A DNA stretch of 64,000 nucleotides, taken from the NCBI GenBank assembly GCA_948467675.1, contig CAOKFI010000001.1:89159-153158 (forward strand), given 5' to 3'. The stretch's first letter is position 1. The number at the start of each line of letters is the position of its first letter. The stretch comes from an uncultured Porphyromonadaceae bacterium (GTDB lineage: Bacteria > Bacteroidota > Bacteroidia > Bacteroidales > Muribaculaceae). Of the stretch, positions 56,173 through 64,000 are shown piece by piece. Position numbers and translations under genes: made by a program. A model generated the notes under the pieces. That model had not been told where the DNA came from. It worked only from the letters and a program-made list of their open reading frames with translations, and ran no database searches.

Positions 56173-56211
56173 CTGATTTTAATGTGTTGGAATAAGATAT
56201 GATGTCTCTTA

Positions 56212-57741
56212 TTAATGTTTGAAATGGCGGAATCCGGTCACTGCCATTGCCACACCGTTGGCATTGCAGTATTCGACGGATTCTTGATCTCGGATGGAAC
56301 CGCCGGGCTGGATTACCGCGTCCACACCGGCCTGATGTGCTATTTCCACGCAATCAGGGAAGGGGAAGAATGCGTCACTGGCCATGACTGCGCCTTTGAG
56401 ATCGAAGCCGAATGACTGGGCTTTGGCTATAGCCTGCTTGAGTGCGTCTACACGTGATGTCTGGCCTACACCGCTGGCATATAGCTGCTTCCCTTTGGCG
56501 AGTACGATGGCATTGCTTTTGCTGTGCTTGACTATCTTATTGGCAAAAAACAGGTCTTCGATCTGGTCGGGCGATACCGGAGTCGATGTCACAGGCGTCA
56601 GATCCTCTGCTGTCTCGCACTTTAGATCGCGTTCCTGAACCAATGCTCCGTTAAGAATCGAACGGAACTGTAATTTGGCGTCTATGCCTGTATGCTGAAC
56701 CAGTATTATGCGATTCTTTTTCTGTTCGAGTATTGCCAGGGCATCATCATCGTATGCGGGAGCAATGACAACTTCAAAAAATATTTTGTTTATTTCCTCG
56801 GCAGCCTCAGCATCGATTTTTCCATTAGTGATCAATACGCCACCGAATGCCGAGACGGGATCTCCGGCCAATGCGTCGCGCCATGCATCGGCTATGGTAG
56901 GACGTGATGCAAGACCGCATGCGTTGTTGTGCTTTAGAATTGCGAATGTAGGTTCATCGAACTCTGAAATCAGATTGACCGCAGCGTCGATATCGAGCAG
57001 ATTGTTGTATGATATTTCTTTTCCGTGAAGACGTGTGAACATCTTGTCGAAATCTCCGAAGAAGAAACCTTTCTGGTGGGGATTCTCTCCATAGCGCATG
57101 GGTTTCGCTCCGTCGATTGCTACACGTAGGGCGCTTGGAGTCGCTTCTCCGTCGAAGTATGTGAATATGTCGGAATCATATTGCGACGATACCGCGAATG
57201 CCTCTTTTGCGAACCAACGGCGCTGCTGGAGGTCTGTAGTGGCGCCTTGGGCTTTGAGGATATCGGCAAGTGGTTTATACTGTGCCTTTGAAGCTACGAT
57301 TACTACATCCTTGAAATTCTTGGCTGCTCCGCGGATAAGCGAAATGCCGCCTATGTCGATTTTTTCTATGATATCGGCATCGGAAGCGCCGGATGCCACC
57401 GTGGCGGCAAACGGATACAGATCGACGATCACAAGATCGATGGCGGGAATCTCGTATTTGGCTACTTCCTCGCGGTCGGTCTCATTGTCACGGCGATTGA
57501 GAATGCCGCCGAAAACTTTAGGATGCAGCGTTTTTACGCGGCCTCCAAGTATAGAGGGATAGCCCGTTAGGTTCTCGACTGCCTGACAAGGATAGCCGAG
57601 GCTCTTTATAAATGATTCAGTACCTCCTGTCGAGAGAAACTGTACGTTGTCTTTATGCAGTAAGGAGAGGATTTCTTCAAGACCGTCTTTATGATACACT
57701 GAGATGAGGGCGGTTTTGATTTTGCGGGGTTCTTCGGTCAT
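56212..57741 (-). CDS. purH: Bifunctional AICAR formyltransferase/IMP cyclohydrolase
   Basis: 509 aa. N-terminal MGS-like cyclohydrolase domain (ALISVYHKDG, FLSTGGTESF, GRVKTLHPKVFGGIL) and C-terminal formyltransferase domain (RYGENPHQKG, ILKHNNACGLA with the catalytic Lys-His, SDAFFPFPD). It performs the last two steps of IMP synthesis. Has its own promoter and probably reads into mreB, a common Bacteroidales order. Confidence 0.97.
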   Translation of the reverse strand: MTEEPRKIKTALISVYHKDGLEEILSLLHKDNVQFLSTGGTESFIKSLGYPCQAVENLTGYPSILGGRVKTLHPKVFGGILNRRDNETDREEVAKYEIPAIDLVIVDLYPFAATVASGASDADIIEKIDIGGISLIRGAAKNFKDVVIVASKAQYKPLADILKAQGATTDLQQRRWFAKEAFAVSSQYDSDIFTYFDGEATPSALRVAIDGAKPMRYGENPHQKGFFFGDFDKMFTRLHGKEISYNNLLDIDAAVNLISEFDEPTFAILKHNNACGLASRPTIADAWRDALAGDPVSAFGGVLITNGKIDAEAAEEINKIFFEVVIAPAYDDDALAILEQKKNRIILVQHTGIDAKLQFRSILNGALVQERDLKCETAEDLTPVTSTPVSPDQIEDLFFANKIVKHSKSNAIVLAKGKQLYASGVGQTSRVDALKQAIAKAQSFGFDLKGAVMASDAFFPFPDCVEIAHQAGVDAVIQPGGSIRDQESVEYCNANGVAMAVTGFRHFKH

Positions 57742-57791
57742 ATCTTATTCGAGTTATAGAACTTTATTATAAGCAGTTTATATTAGTGGTG

Positions 57792-57823
57792 CAAAATTAG
57801 AAAAATAACCGTAACCAGCCAAT
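57792..57823 (-). promoter_or_regulatory. Promoter for the purH-mre operon
   Basis: On the minus strand: ATTG (57820-57823), 20-bp spacer, TAATTTTG (57792-57799). Leader of about 45 nt; no purine-riboswitch fold recognised. Confidence 0.65.
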
Positions 57824-57838
57824 ATGTACAGTCAAATT

Positions 57839-57846
57839 TATCTTTG
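57839..57846 (+). promoter_or_regulatory. -7 box upstream of the flavodoxin gene
   Basis: TATCTTTG, about 100 nt before the flavodoxin ATG. It lies back to back with the purH promoter. The resulting long leader holds no fold I can name. Confidence 0.45.
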
Positions 57847-57948
57847 ATCATGTCCGATAATATATGTTAAGGCCCGATACGGATTGTATATGGTGTCATC
57901 TGAACCATGTCTGCGATAAGGATGTTACTATGATAAAATCTGAAGTAT

Positions 57949-58449
57949 ATGAAAAAGATCGGTATATTTTATGGTTCCAATACAGGAACCACCCAGGATG
58001 TGGCCGGAGAGATAGGGAAGCTGCTGGACGTGGCTCCGTCGGATATTCATGACGTGGCCGATTCTTCGCCAAGTATGACCGGAGATTACGATGTGCTGCT
58101 GTTGGGAACCAGTACATGGGGATCCGGAGAATTGCAGGATGACTGGAGCGATTTTATTGCGGGTCTTGAGGTGTTGGATCTCAGCGGTAAAAAGATTGCT
58201 CTGTTCGGATGTGGCGACGAGTCTATGTCCGATACGTTCTGTAACGCTGTCGGGGAACTTTACCGGAGGCTGCAACAGACAGGTGCCGTGTTTATCGGAT
58301 CTTATCCTGTTTCATGTTATACGTTCGATGAGTCATCTGCGGTTTCCGGCGGAGTGGGCGTGGGGCTCCTTTTGGATAATGTGAATCATTCGGATCTATC
58401 ATCAGACCGTATAAAAGGATGGGTCGGTGAGATACGTGACAACGCATAG
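57949..58449 (+). CDS. fldA: Flavodoxin (long-chain type)
   Basis: 166 aa. IFYGSNTGTTQDVAGEIGK is the FMN-phosphate loop, TSTWGSGELQDDW the first FMN loop and FGCGDE the second. Flavodoxins carry electrons in place of ferredoxin, often under iron limitation. Length matches the long-chain class. Monocistronic, closed by a perfect hairpin. Confidence 0.95.
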   Translation: MKKIGIFYGSNTGTTQDVAGEIGKLLDVAPSDIHDVADSSPSMTGDYDVLLLGTSTWGSGELQDDWSDFIAGLEVLDLSGKKIALFGCGDESMSDTFCNAVGELYRRLQQTGAVFIGSYPVSCYTFDESSAVSGGVGVGLLLDNVNHSDLSSDRIKGWVGEIRDNA

Positions 58450-58507
58450 AATCTGACGGCATAATACATCGCGCTTCGGGTTAAAAAGTGCTTCAATGTT
58501 GCTAAAA

Positions 58508-58541
58508 ATAACCGCACGGCTTGGTGAAGCCGTGCGGTTAT
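58508..58541 (+). terminator. Terminator after the flavodoxin gene
   Basis: Perfect 15-bp arms 58508-58522 and 58527-58541 with a 4-nt loop. The T-run is short because the nrnA promoter box begins three bases later. Confidence 0.82.
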
Positions 58542-58543
58542 GT

Positions 58544-58551
58544 TATCTTTG
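58544..58551 (+). promoter_or_regulatory. -7 box for the nrnA-like operon
   Basis: TATCTTTG fits TAnnTTTG, 25 nt before the ATG. The expected -33 site falls inside the preceding terminator hairpin. Confidence 0.55.
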
Positions 58552-58576
58552 CGCTTCATAATTCATAGGCATCTGC

Positions 58577-59623
58577 ATGATTTCCCGTATAATTAAAGAA
58601 CCGGTAGTTAAGGATCTTCTGCGTCTGATCGAAAATAGCGAGAGGGTCGTAATCACCTGTCATCTGTCTCCCGACGGCGATGCCATGGGGTCGACATTGG
58701 GGTTGTGGCATGTGCTTTCAACTCTTGGCAAACAGGTGTATGTCGTTACACCGGATATGGTTCCGAAGAATATGATGTTTTTGCCGGGAGCCAAAGATGT
58801 TCTGCCGTTTACAAGATATGCCGAGTTTGCGACTAAACTGCTGACTGAGGCGGATCTGATATTTTGTCTTGATTTTAATGATCCGAAACGGGTGGATCGC
58901 ATGGCCGATGTGCTGATGTCGTCTGCCGCCCGTAAGGTTCTGATCGATCATCATCTGTTTCCTTCCGGATTTACGGATCTGACGATCTCGCATCCTGAAA
59001 TGTCATCTACTTGTTTTCTGCTGTTTAAGGTATTGTGCGATTTAGGCCTATATAGCCGGATAAACCGTAATGCTGCGGAATGCATATATACCGGAATGAT
59101 GACGGATACCGGCAATTTTTCTTACAATTCGAATGATCCTGAGTTATATCTGGTTGTTGCCGAATTGCTGAAAAAAGGGATAAACAAAGATCGGATATAT
59201 CAGCTGGCTTGCAATACCAATTCTGTATCGAGGTTGAGGCTCAACGGGTATTCTGTATATCGTAAAATGCAGCTTTTTCCGGAACATCAGGCGGCGTTGA
59301 TATGTCTGGATGCGGATGAATTGAACGAGTTCGATTACGAGAAAGGGGATACGGAGAGCCTTGTCAATGTGCCTCTGAGTATACCTGATATTACATACTC
59401 CATGTTCTTGCGGGATGATGGAGAATATATAAAAGTGTCGATGCGCAGTAAGGGGGATTTTCCTGTTAATAAGATTTGTGAGGAGCATTTCAACGGTGGT
59501 GGGCACCGCAATGCTGCCGGAGGCGAATTTTATGGATCATTAAGCGATGCCGTCGATAAATATCTGTCGATAATGGATGAATACGACAGTTTGTTGCCTA
59601 CGAAAATTACTAAAAACCGATGA
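58577..59623 (+). CDS. nrnA: DHH/DHHA1 phosphoesterase (NrnA-like oligoribonuclease/pAp phosphatase)
   Basis: 348 aa. DHH motifs: ITCHLSPDGDAMGS, LIFCLDFNDPKR, VLIDHH (about 118-123) and MMTDTGNFSYNS; the DHHA1 domain ends with FNGGGHRNAAGGEF. NrnA degrades short RNA oligonucleotides or pAp. Start chosen at ATG 58577 behind the promoter box. Its stop overlaps the DUF4827 start by 4 bp. First gene of an operon through the dipeptide epimerase. Confidence 0.9.
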   Translation: MISRIIKEPVVKDLLRLIENSERVVITCHLSPDGDAMGSTLGLWHVLSTLGKQVYVVTPDMVPKNMMFLPGAKDVLPFTRYAEFATKLLTEADLIFCLDFNDPKRVDRMADVLMSSAARKVLIDHHLFPSGFTDLTISHPEMSSTCFLLFKVLCDLGLYSRINRNAAECIYTGMMTDTGNFSYNSNDPELYLVVAELLKKGINKDRIYQLACNTNSVSRLRLNGYSVYRKMQLFPEHQAALICLDADELNEFDYEKGDTESLVNVPLSIPDITYSMFLRDDGEYIKVSMRSKGDFPVNKICEEHFNGGGHRNAAGGEFYGSLSDAVDKYLSIMDEYDSLLPTKITKNR

Positions 59624-60207
59624 ATAAGACTTTACGGAAACATTATGTCGCCTTTATGATCGCAGTTGCGGCTGTAGGCATTTCAACAACATCATGTAAC
59701 GATACACAGAGTTATGCTGAACTTCTTACCGATGAAGCTAAATCGGTCAATTATTTTTTGGCTAATCAGCGTGTGATAAATGAGATCCCGGCCGATTCGA
59801 TATTCGAAGAAGGTGCTGACGCGCCATATTATAAAATGGACGATGACGGCAATATATATATGCAGGTTCTAAAGTCTGGCAATCTTAAAGATAAAGCAAA
59901 GAACGACCAGCGTATATACTTCCGGTTCATGCGTTATAATCTGAGCACGTATGCAAGTACAGGAGTTATGCCTTCAGGCGAAGGCAACGCCGATAACATG
60001 AGCACTGCGTCGACATATTTCAATTTTGAGAACTATACATTGCCGAATACATCGGGATATGGCTATGGAATACAAATGCCTTTGTATTATCTCGGAATAG
60101 ACTGTGAGGTCAATCTTGTGATCAAGTCGCAATATGGTTTCTCCAGTGAGATAAGCTATGTGATACCATATCTTTACAATATTCGCTACTTAAAGAGCAT
60201 GATTTAA
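59620..60207 (+). CDS. DUF4827 family lipoprotein
   Basis: 195 aa. Signal with lipobox STTSC (Cys26). The mature part (SYAELLTDEAKSVNYFLANQRV and a DNIYMQVLKSG-like beta region) matches the DUF4827 family of Bacteroidales lipoproteins, whose beta-rich fold resembles FKBP-like domains but with no catalytic evidence. Function unknown. Coupled to nrnA by a 4-bp overlap, with glmM 16 bp downstream. Confidence 0.85.
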   Translation: MNKTLRKHYVAFMIAVAAVGISTTSCNDTQSYAELLTDEAKSVNYFLANQRVINEIPADSIFEEGADAPYYKMDDDGNIYMQVLKSGNLKDKAKNDQRIYFRFMRYNLSTYASTGVMPSGEGNADNMSTASTYFNFENYTLPNTSGYGYGIQMPLYYLGIDCEVNLVIKSQYGFSSEISYVIPYLYNIRYLKSMI

Positions 60208-60223
60208 TTTGTAATCTACGTCT

Positions 60224-61609
60224 ATGTCATTGATTAAATCTATTTCAGGTATTCGTGGAACTATAGGAGGCTGTCCAGGTGACGGTCTTAGTCCGCTTGA
60301 TGTGGTTAAGTTTACAGCAGCGTATGCTGCATTGATACAGAAATCCGTTCCGGACGGAAACCGGACGATAGTGGTAGGACGTGATGCCCGTATTTCCGGC
60401 CCGATGGTAGAGCGGCTTGTAGTCGGCACTCTGCTCGGCATGGGATTCGATGTAGTCAATATCGGTATGGCGTCGACACCGACAACAGAACTGGCCGTTG
60501 TCGGTGAAAAGGCCGCAGGAGGTATCATTCTGACCGCATCGCATAACCCCAAGCAATGGAATGCGCTGAAACTTCTGAATCATCGGGGTGAATTCCTGAA
60601 TGATGCTGAAGGCAAAGAGGTGCTTCGTATTGCCGAGGCTGAAGAATATGTTTTTGCCGGTGTAGATGATCTCGGTACTGAATATATAAACAATACCTAT
60701 AACCGTCGGCATATCGATAGTGTCCTGGCTCTCGATCTGGTTGATACGGAAGCCATAAAAGCTGCCGGTTTCACTGTGGCTGTAGACGCTGTCAATTCTG
60801 TTGGCGGAGTTGTCATACCTCAGTTGCTTCGTGCTCTCGGTGTGGAGAACGTGATTGAACTGAATTGTGAAGCCAACGGTCATTTCGCGCATACTCCAGA
60901 ACCTATACCGGAGAACCTTTCTCAGATAGCCGATCTGATGAAGCAGGGACGTGCCGATGTCGGCTTTGTAGTCGATCCGGATGTAGACCGTCTGGCTATA
61001 GTCATGGAAAACGGTGAAATGTTTGTTGAAGAATATACACTTGTCGCTATAGCCGATTATGTGTTGTCACAGACTCCGGGCGCTACCGTTTCGAATCTGA
61101 GTTCATCGCGGGCGTTGAGGGATGTCACACGTCGCCACGGATGTAATTATACGGCAGCTGCTGTAGGCGAAGTAAATGTAGTGACAGAGATGAAACGTAC
61201 CGGAGCGGTTATAGGTGGCGAAGGCAATGGCGGTGTCATATATCCGTCGAGCCATTATGGCCGTGACGCTTTGGTCGGAGTCGCATTGTTTCTGACATTG
61301 CTTGCCAAAAGCGGTAAGAAAGTCAGTGAACTTAAAAAAACGTATCCGGCCTATGCAATAGCTAAGAATAAGATTGAATTGACCCCGGATATTGATGTCG
61401 ACGCTATACTTGAGGCCGTTAAGGCCAAATATGCTTCAGAGACCATTACCAATATAGATGGAGTGAAGATTGATTTCCCGGAAAGTTGGGTCCATTTGCG
61501 CAAGAGCAATACAGAACCGATAATCCGCATCTATTCCGAAGCTGCTACTATGGCGGAGGCCGATGAGCTTGCTGCTCAGATAAAGGATGTGATCAATTCA
61601 ATGATCTGA
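60224..61609 (+). CDS. glmM: Phosphoglucosamine mutase-type alpha-D-phosphohexomutase
   Basis: 461 aa. Phosphohexomutase fold: SGIRGTIGG start, catalytic phosphoserine in LTASHNPKQWNALK, metal loop DPDVDRLAIV, sugar loop GGEGNGGVI and phosphate loop LRKSNTEPIIRIY. GlmM makes glucosamine-1-phosphate for UDP-GlcNAc; related phosphomannomutases look alike, and the Bacteroidota clade is called GlmM by convention. The next gene, an NlpC/P60 hydrolase, starts 4 bp later. Confidence 0.9.
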   Translation: MSLIKSISGIRGTIGGCPGDGLSPLDVVKFTAAYAALIQKSVPDGNRTIVVGRDARISGPMVERLVVGTLLGMGFDVVNIGMASTPTTELAVVGEKAAGGIILTASHNPKQWNALKLLNHRGEFLNDAEGKEVLRIAEAEEYVFAGVDDLGTEYINNTYNRRHIDSVLALDLVDTEAIKAAGFTVAVDAVNSVGGVVIPQLLRALGVENVIELNCEANGHFAHTPEPIPENLSQIADLMKQGRADVGFVVDPDVDRLAIVMENGEMFVEEYTLVAIADYVLSQTPGATVSNLSSSRALRDVTRRHGCNYTAAAVGEVNVVTEMKRTGAVIGGEGNGGVIYPSSHYGRDALVGVALFLTLLAKSGKKVSELKKTYPAYAIAKNKIELTPDIDVDAILEAVKAKYASETITNIDGVKIDFPESWVHLRKSNTEPIIRIYSEAATMAEADELAAQIKDVINSMI

Positions 61610-61612
61610 TAT

Positions 61613-62548
61613 ATGATTCGTAGATTCCTGCTTTGCATAAGCCTTGCGGTTGTGGCATTGTCAGCGTATTGTACCGAGCCCTCATGGGGCTTGGTGCGTA
61701 TATCGGTGGCATGTCTGCGCGGTGAGCCGCGCCATTCCGCGGAATTGGTGTCGCAGGCAATAATGGGAACACCGCTTCGGCTGCTTGAAAAAGACGGCCA
61801 ATGGTGGAAAGTAGAGTCTCCTGACGGATATGTATCCTATATAATAGGTAACTCTATCGTAACGCGTTCGGACTATGATATGAGCCGCTGGCGTTCGGAA
61901 CCGCGGCTCATAGTGACAGCCAGAGAAGAAATCCGTGCGTATGATTCTATAGGACAACCTGTGACAGATCTTGTTAATGCCTGCATCGTAGAGGGAGAGA
62001 TATCTGGAGTCAATCCGGTCGCAGTCAGGCTTCCGGACGGACGCGAGGCTTATGTTGACACCGCGATGGTAGCTCCGTTCGATTCATGGGCAAAACAGGA
62101 TTTCGATCCGATGAAGCTGATCTCGATCGGAGAGTCGATGATGGGAACTCCGTATCTTTGGGGAGGCATGTCGAGCAAATCGCTTGACTGTTCTGGGTTC
62201 GTGCGCGTGTGTTATATGGACAATGGCCGGATTCTAAGACGTGATGCTTCGCAGCAGGCGTGTACCGGCATGAGAATCGAGCCTGAACGATGGCGTACTT
62301 GCCGACGTGGAGATCTGCTGTTTTTTGGAAATGCCGCTACCGGGCGTGTGACTCATGTCGCTGTTTATGATCACGACGGTGAATATCTGCATTCTTCAGG
62401 GCGTGTGCGGCGTAACAGCATTGATCCTCAGAGCCCGATATATTTGTCCACTCCGTTTCTTCATGCGGTCAGAATAGATGGACATGAAGGATCGGATGGT
62501 ATTATGAAAGTGGAAAATCATCCGTGGTACTTCAACTGTAATGAATAG
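61613..62548 (+). CDS. Exported SH3-NlpC/P60 cysteine peptidase (YkfC-like)
   Basis: 311 aa. Signal peptide (about 1-22), two SH3b-like regions (about 25-80 and 95-150) and an NlpC/P60 domain with Cys193 in LDCSGFVRVCY, His248 in VTHVAVYD and a third polar position further on. Such enzymes cut gamma-D-Glu-diamino acid bonds in muropeptides, often releasing L-Ala-D-Glu. It is followed with an 8-bp overlap by a dipeptide epimerase, the ykfC-ykfB-like pairing for muropeptide use. Confidence 0.92.
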   Translation: MIRRFLLCISLAVVALSAYCTEPSWGLVRISVACLRGEPRHSAELVSQAIMGTPLRLLEKDGQWWKVESPDGYVSYIIGNSIVTRSDYDMSRWRSEPRLIVTAREEIRAYDSIGQPVTDLVNACIVEGEISGVNPVAVRLPDGREAYVDTAMVAPFDSWAKQDFDPMKLISIGESMMGTPYLWGGMSSKSLDCSGFVRVCYMDNGRILRRDASQQACTGMRIEPERWRTCRRGDLLFFGNAATGRVTHVAVYDHDGEYLHSSGRVRRNSIDPQSPIYLSTPFLHAVRIDGHEGSDGIMKVENHPWYFNCNE

Positions 62549-63671
62549 ACGTGATTTCTTTAAAGCTGCCGGATTCGGATTGGTGGCGGCAGCATCTCCT
62601 ATAAGCATATCGGCTGCAGATACAGCTACGCGTCACATATCGCGTGGCGGCAGATTGAATCTGTCGTTTGAACCATACGAACTGAAACTGCGCCATTCAT
62701 TTAATCTGGCCAAAAGCAGCCGCACTACGACACCTGACGTACAGGTAAGACTGGAGTATGACGGCCTTGTCGGTTATGGAGAGGCCTCGATGCCCCCGTA
62801 TCTCGGTGAGAGCGTCGATTCGGTTACACGATTTCTCGGAAGTCTGGATTTAAGTCAGTTTGACGATCCTTTCCGTATTGAGGATATTCATGATTATATG
62901 GACTCTGTAGCTCCTGACAACAGGGCGGCCAAGGCATCTGTGGATATCGCGTTGCATGATCTGACTGGTAAAATAATGGGTCAGCCATGGTATAAGATAT
63001 GGGGCCTGAATCCGGATAACGCACCCGATACATCCTATACGATCGGTATTGATACTGCTGAAGTAGTCCGTCAGAAAGTGGATGAGGCCGACGCCTATAA
63101 TGTATTGAAAGTCAAAATGGGGTTGGACAATGACAAAGAACTTGTCGAGATAATACGCTCTAAGACTGACCGTCCTATATGTGTGGATGCCAATCAGGGC
63201 TGGGATGACCGGGAGAAAGCTCTGAACATGTGCCATTGGCTGGCTGAACGCAACTGTCTTTTCGTGGAGCAGCCTATGCCTAAAGAGCGTATCGATGATA
63301 CGGCATGGTTGCGTGAACGTAGTCCGCTGCCTATTATCGCTGATGAATTTCTCCAAAGATTGCCGGACGTGCGGAGAGCTGCCGGTATTTACGATGGTAT
63401 AAATATCAAGTTGATGAAGAGTACAGGCATGCATGAAGCCTATAAGATGGCTGTGCTCGCAAAAGCCTTGGGTATGAAAGTAATGCTCGGCTGTATGACG
63501 GAAACTTCATGTGGCATATCGGCGGCATCCCAGTTGGCACCGATGGTGGATTGGGCTGATCTTGACGGAAATTTGTTGATTGCTAATGACCGATTTGATG
63601 GAGCACGGATTGTGAACGGCCAGGTTCGTGTGCCCCTTGACAGACCGGGAATAGGCGTTGTTCCGCTCTAA
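62541..63671 (+). CDS. Enolase-superfamily dipeptide epimerase (L-Ala-D/L-Glu epimerase type)
   Basis: 376 aa. The N-terminus MNRRDFFKAAG, then a hydrophobic stretch ending ISISA, looks like a twin-arginine (Tat) export signal, which is unusual for this enzyme. The muconate-lactonising-type barrel has KVK (Lys190, Lys192), VDANQGW (Asp), FVEQPMP (Glu), IIADEF (Asp) and INIKLMKSTG (Lys), the full catalytic set of dipeptide epimerases. It converts L-Ala-D-Glu to L-Ala-L-Glu or a similar dipeptide. Overlaps the NlpC/P60 gene by 8 bp; its TAA overlaps the convergent channel stop. Confidence 0.9.
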   Translation: MNRRDFFKAAGFGLVAAASPISISAADTATRHISRGGRLNLSFEPYELKLRHSFNLAKSSRTTTPDVQVRLEYDGLVGYGEASMPPYLGESVDSVTRFLGSLDLSQFDDPFRIEDIHDYMDSVAPDNRAAKASVDIALHDLTGKIMGQPWYKIWGLNPDNAPDTSYTIGIDTAEVVRQKVDEADAYNVLKVKMGLDNDKELVEIIRSKTDRPICVDANQGWDDREKALNMCHWLAERNCLFVEQPMPKERIDDTAWLRERSPLPIIADEFLQRLPDVRRAAGIYDGINIKLMKSTGMHEAYKMAVLAKALGMKVMLGCMTETSCGISAASQLAPMVDWADLDGNLLIANDRFDGARIVNGQVRVPLDRPGIGVVPL

Positions 63672-64000
63672 TCGGAAAGAGTTCCTGTTCTTGATGATGC
63701 GGCTGACGTGGATCCGGCTTGTGTCAGTGCATGCATGATATAGACCGTAAATACAGGAAACAGGATCAATCCCTCTGCACTGAGTATTGTGCCGATGACT
63801 TTTCCGGCAGGCGTTATCGGATTGATATTCGATCCGGCTGTAGTCATGTCCATAAACGCCCACCAGAGCGCTTCCCAGTATGTCCCTACATCAGGATTGA
63901 CATAGTGTTCCGCTTCAAAAAACATAAGGCTGCCGAAATAGATTGTCGAGACCAAGAGCGTGATATACGCCATGAATAGAGACGATACCCGGTCGGAGGA
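63668..64000 (-). CDS. Ion channel of the voltage-gated-like cation family, C-terminal part (5' end outside window)
   Basis: The minus-strand frame is open to the window edge. The visible 110 residues hold one membrane helix (ITLLVSTIYFGSLMFF), a pore helix (YWEALWWAFMDMT), a filter region TTAGSNINP and an inner helix (GKVIGTILSAEGLILFPVFTVYIM). Fold and spacing match two-helix pore modules of K+ channels, but the filter is not TVGYG. The protein ends in a Ser/Ala/Thr-rich tail. The stop shares bases with the epimerase stop. Confidence 0.82.
   Translation of the reverse strand, partial: SSDRVSSLFMAYITLLVSTIYFGSLMFFEAEHYVNPDVGTYWEALWWAFMDMTTAGSNINPITPAGKVIGTILSAEGLILFPVFTVYIMHALTQAGSTSAASSRTGTLSD

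Noticed and set aside
1..64000. CRISPR arrays, insertion sequences, prophage or defence islands
   Set aside because: No spaced direct repeats, transposase, integrase, restriction or toxin-antitoxin genes were found in any frame read.

Overview
This 64 kb window is a dense, continuous stretch of bacterial chromosome from a member of the Bacteroidales. Four things point there: promoters of the TTTG-N(19-21)-TAnnTTTG type, A-rich leaders in place of clear Shine-Dalgarno sites, Bacteroidota-specific families (DUF4827 lipoprotein, Bacteroidota omega-like RNA polymerase subunit, Wzi-family capsule protein, FadL-like porin, long-hairpin terminators) and the gene order purH-mreBCD-mrdA-rodA. A gut Muribaculaceae-type organism is my best guess, but this is an inference from overall protein style and was not tested. 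I see no CRISPR array, insertion sequence, phage gene, tRNA or rRNA.

Layout. 1-5.3 kb: 3' end of feoB, mutS2, a Gfo/Idh/MocA oxidoreductase and a DUF308 membrane protein. 5.5-8.5 kb: a secreted tryptophan-rich, low-complexity protein followed by a FadL/OmpP1-type porin. 8.7-12.8 kb: surface-polysaccharide genes (CapD-like nucleotide-sugar epimerase/dehydratase, Wzi-like protein, small lipoprotein). 12.9-19.8 kb: trpS, lrgAB, bamD, rpoZ-like, aroE, comEC, folK. 19.8-26.6 kb, minus strand: tex, a phosphoesterase, an acyltransferase, an RluD-type pseudouridine synthase with a PASTA protein, and HU. 26.8-31.7 kb: tandem rhomboid proteases, a membrane-anchored EEP nuclease/phosphatase and an M3 peptidase. 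32-40.8 kb: gyrA with a TPR gene, then clpC and htpG on the other strand. 41-50.3 kb, minus strand: a lipoprotein-polyprenyl synthase-tatD-MFS operon, rsfS-ftsH, an aminotransferase with an FtsX-type permease, and a DIP1984-family gene. 50.4-57.7 kb: the elongation (rod) operon purH-mreB-mreC-mreD-mrdA-rodA. 57.9-63.7 kb: flavodoxin, then nrnA-like DHH phosphoesterase-DUF4827-glmM-NlpC/P60-dipeptide epimerase. The window ends inside an ion-channel gene.

A shared theme is the envelope: outer-membrane assembly (bamD), capsule, wall synthesis (mre/mrd/rod, glmM, polyprenyl synthase), muropeptide turnover (NlpC/P60 plus epimerase) and membrane proteolysis (ftsH, rhomboids). Most of the window is ordinary core genome. 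I did not find a clear new multi-gene system. The observations most worth a second look are the Trp-rich secreted protein, the channel with a non-canonical selectivity filter, the apparently exported L-Ala-D/L-Glu epimerase beside an exported NlpC/P60 hydrolase, the DIP1984-family gene after rodA, two apparently leaderless promoters, and a perfect 30-bp inverted repeat acting as terminator.
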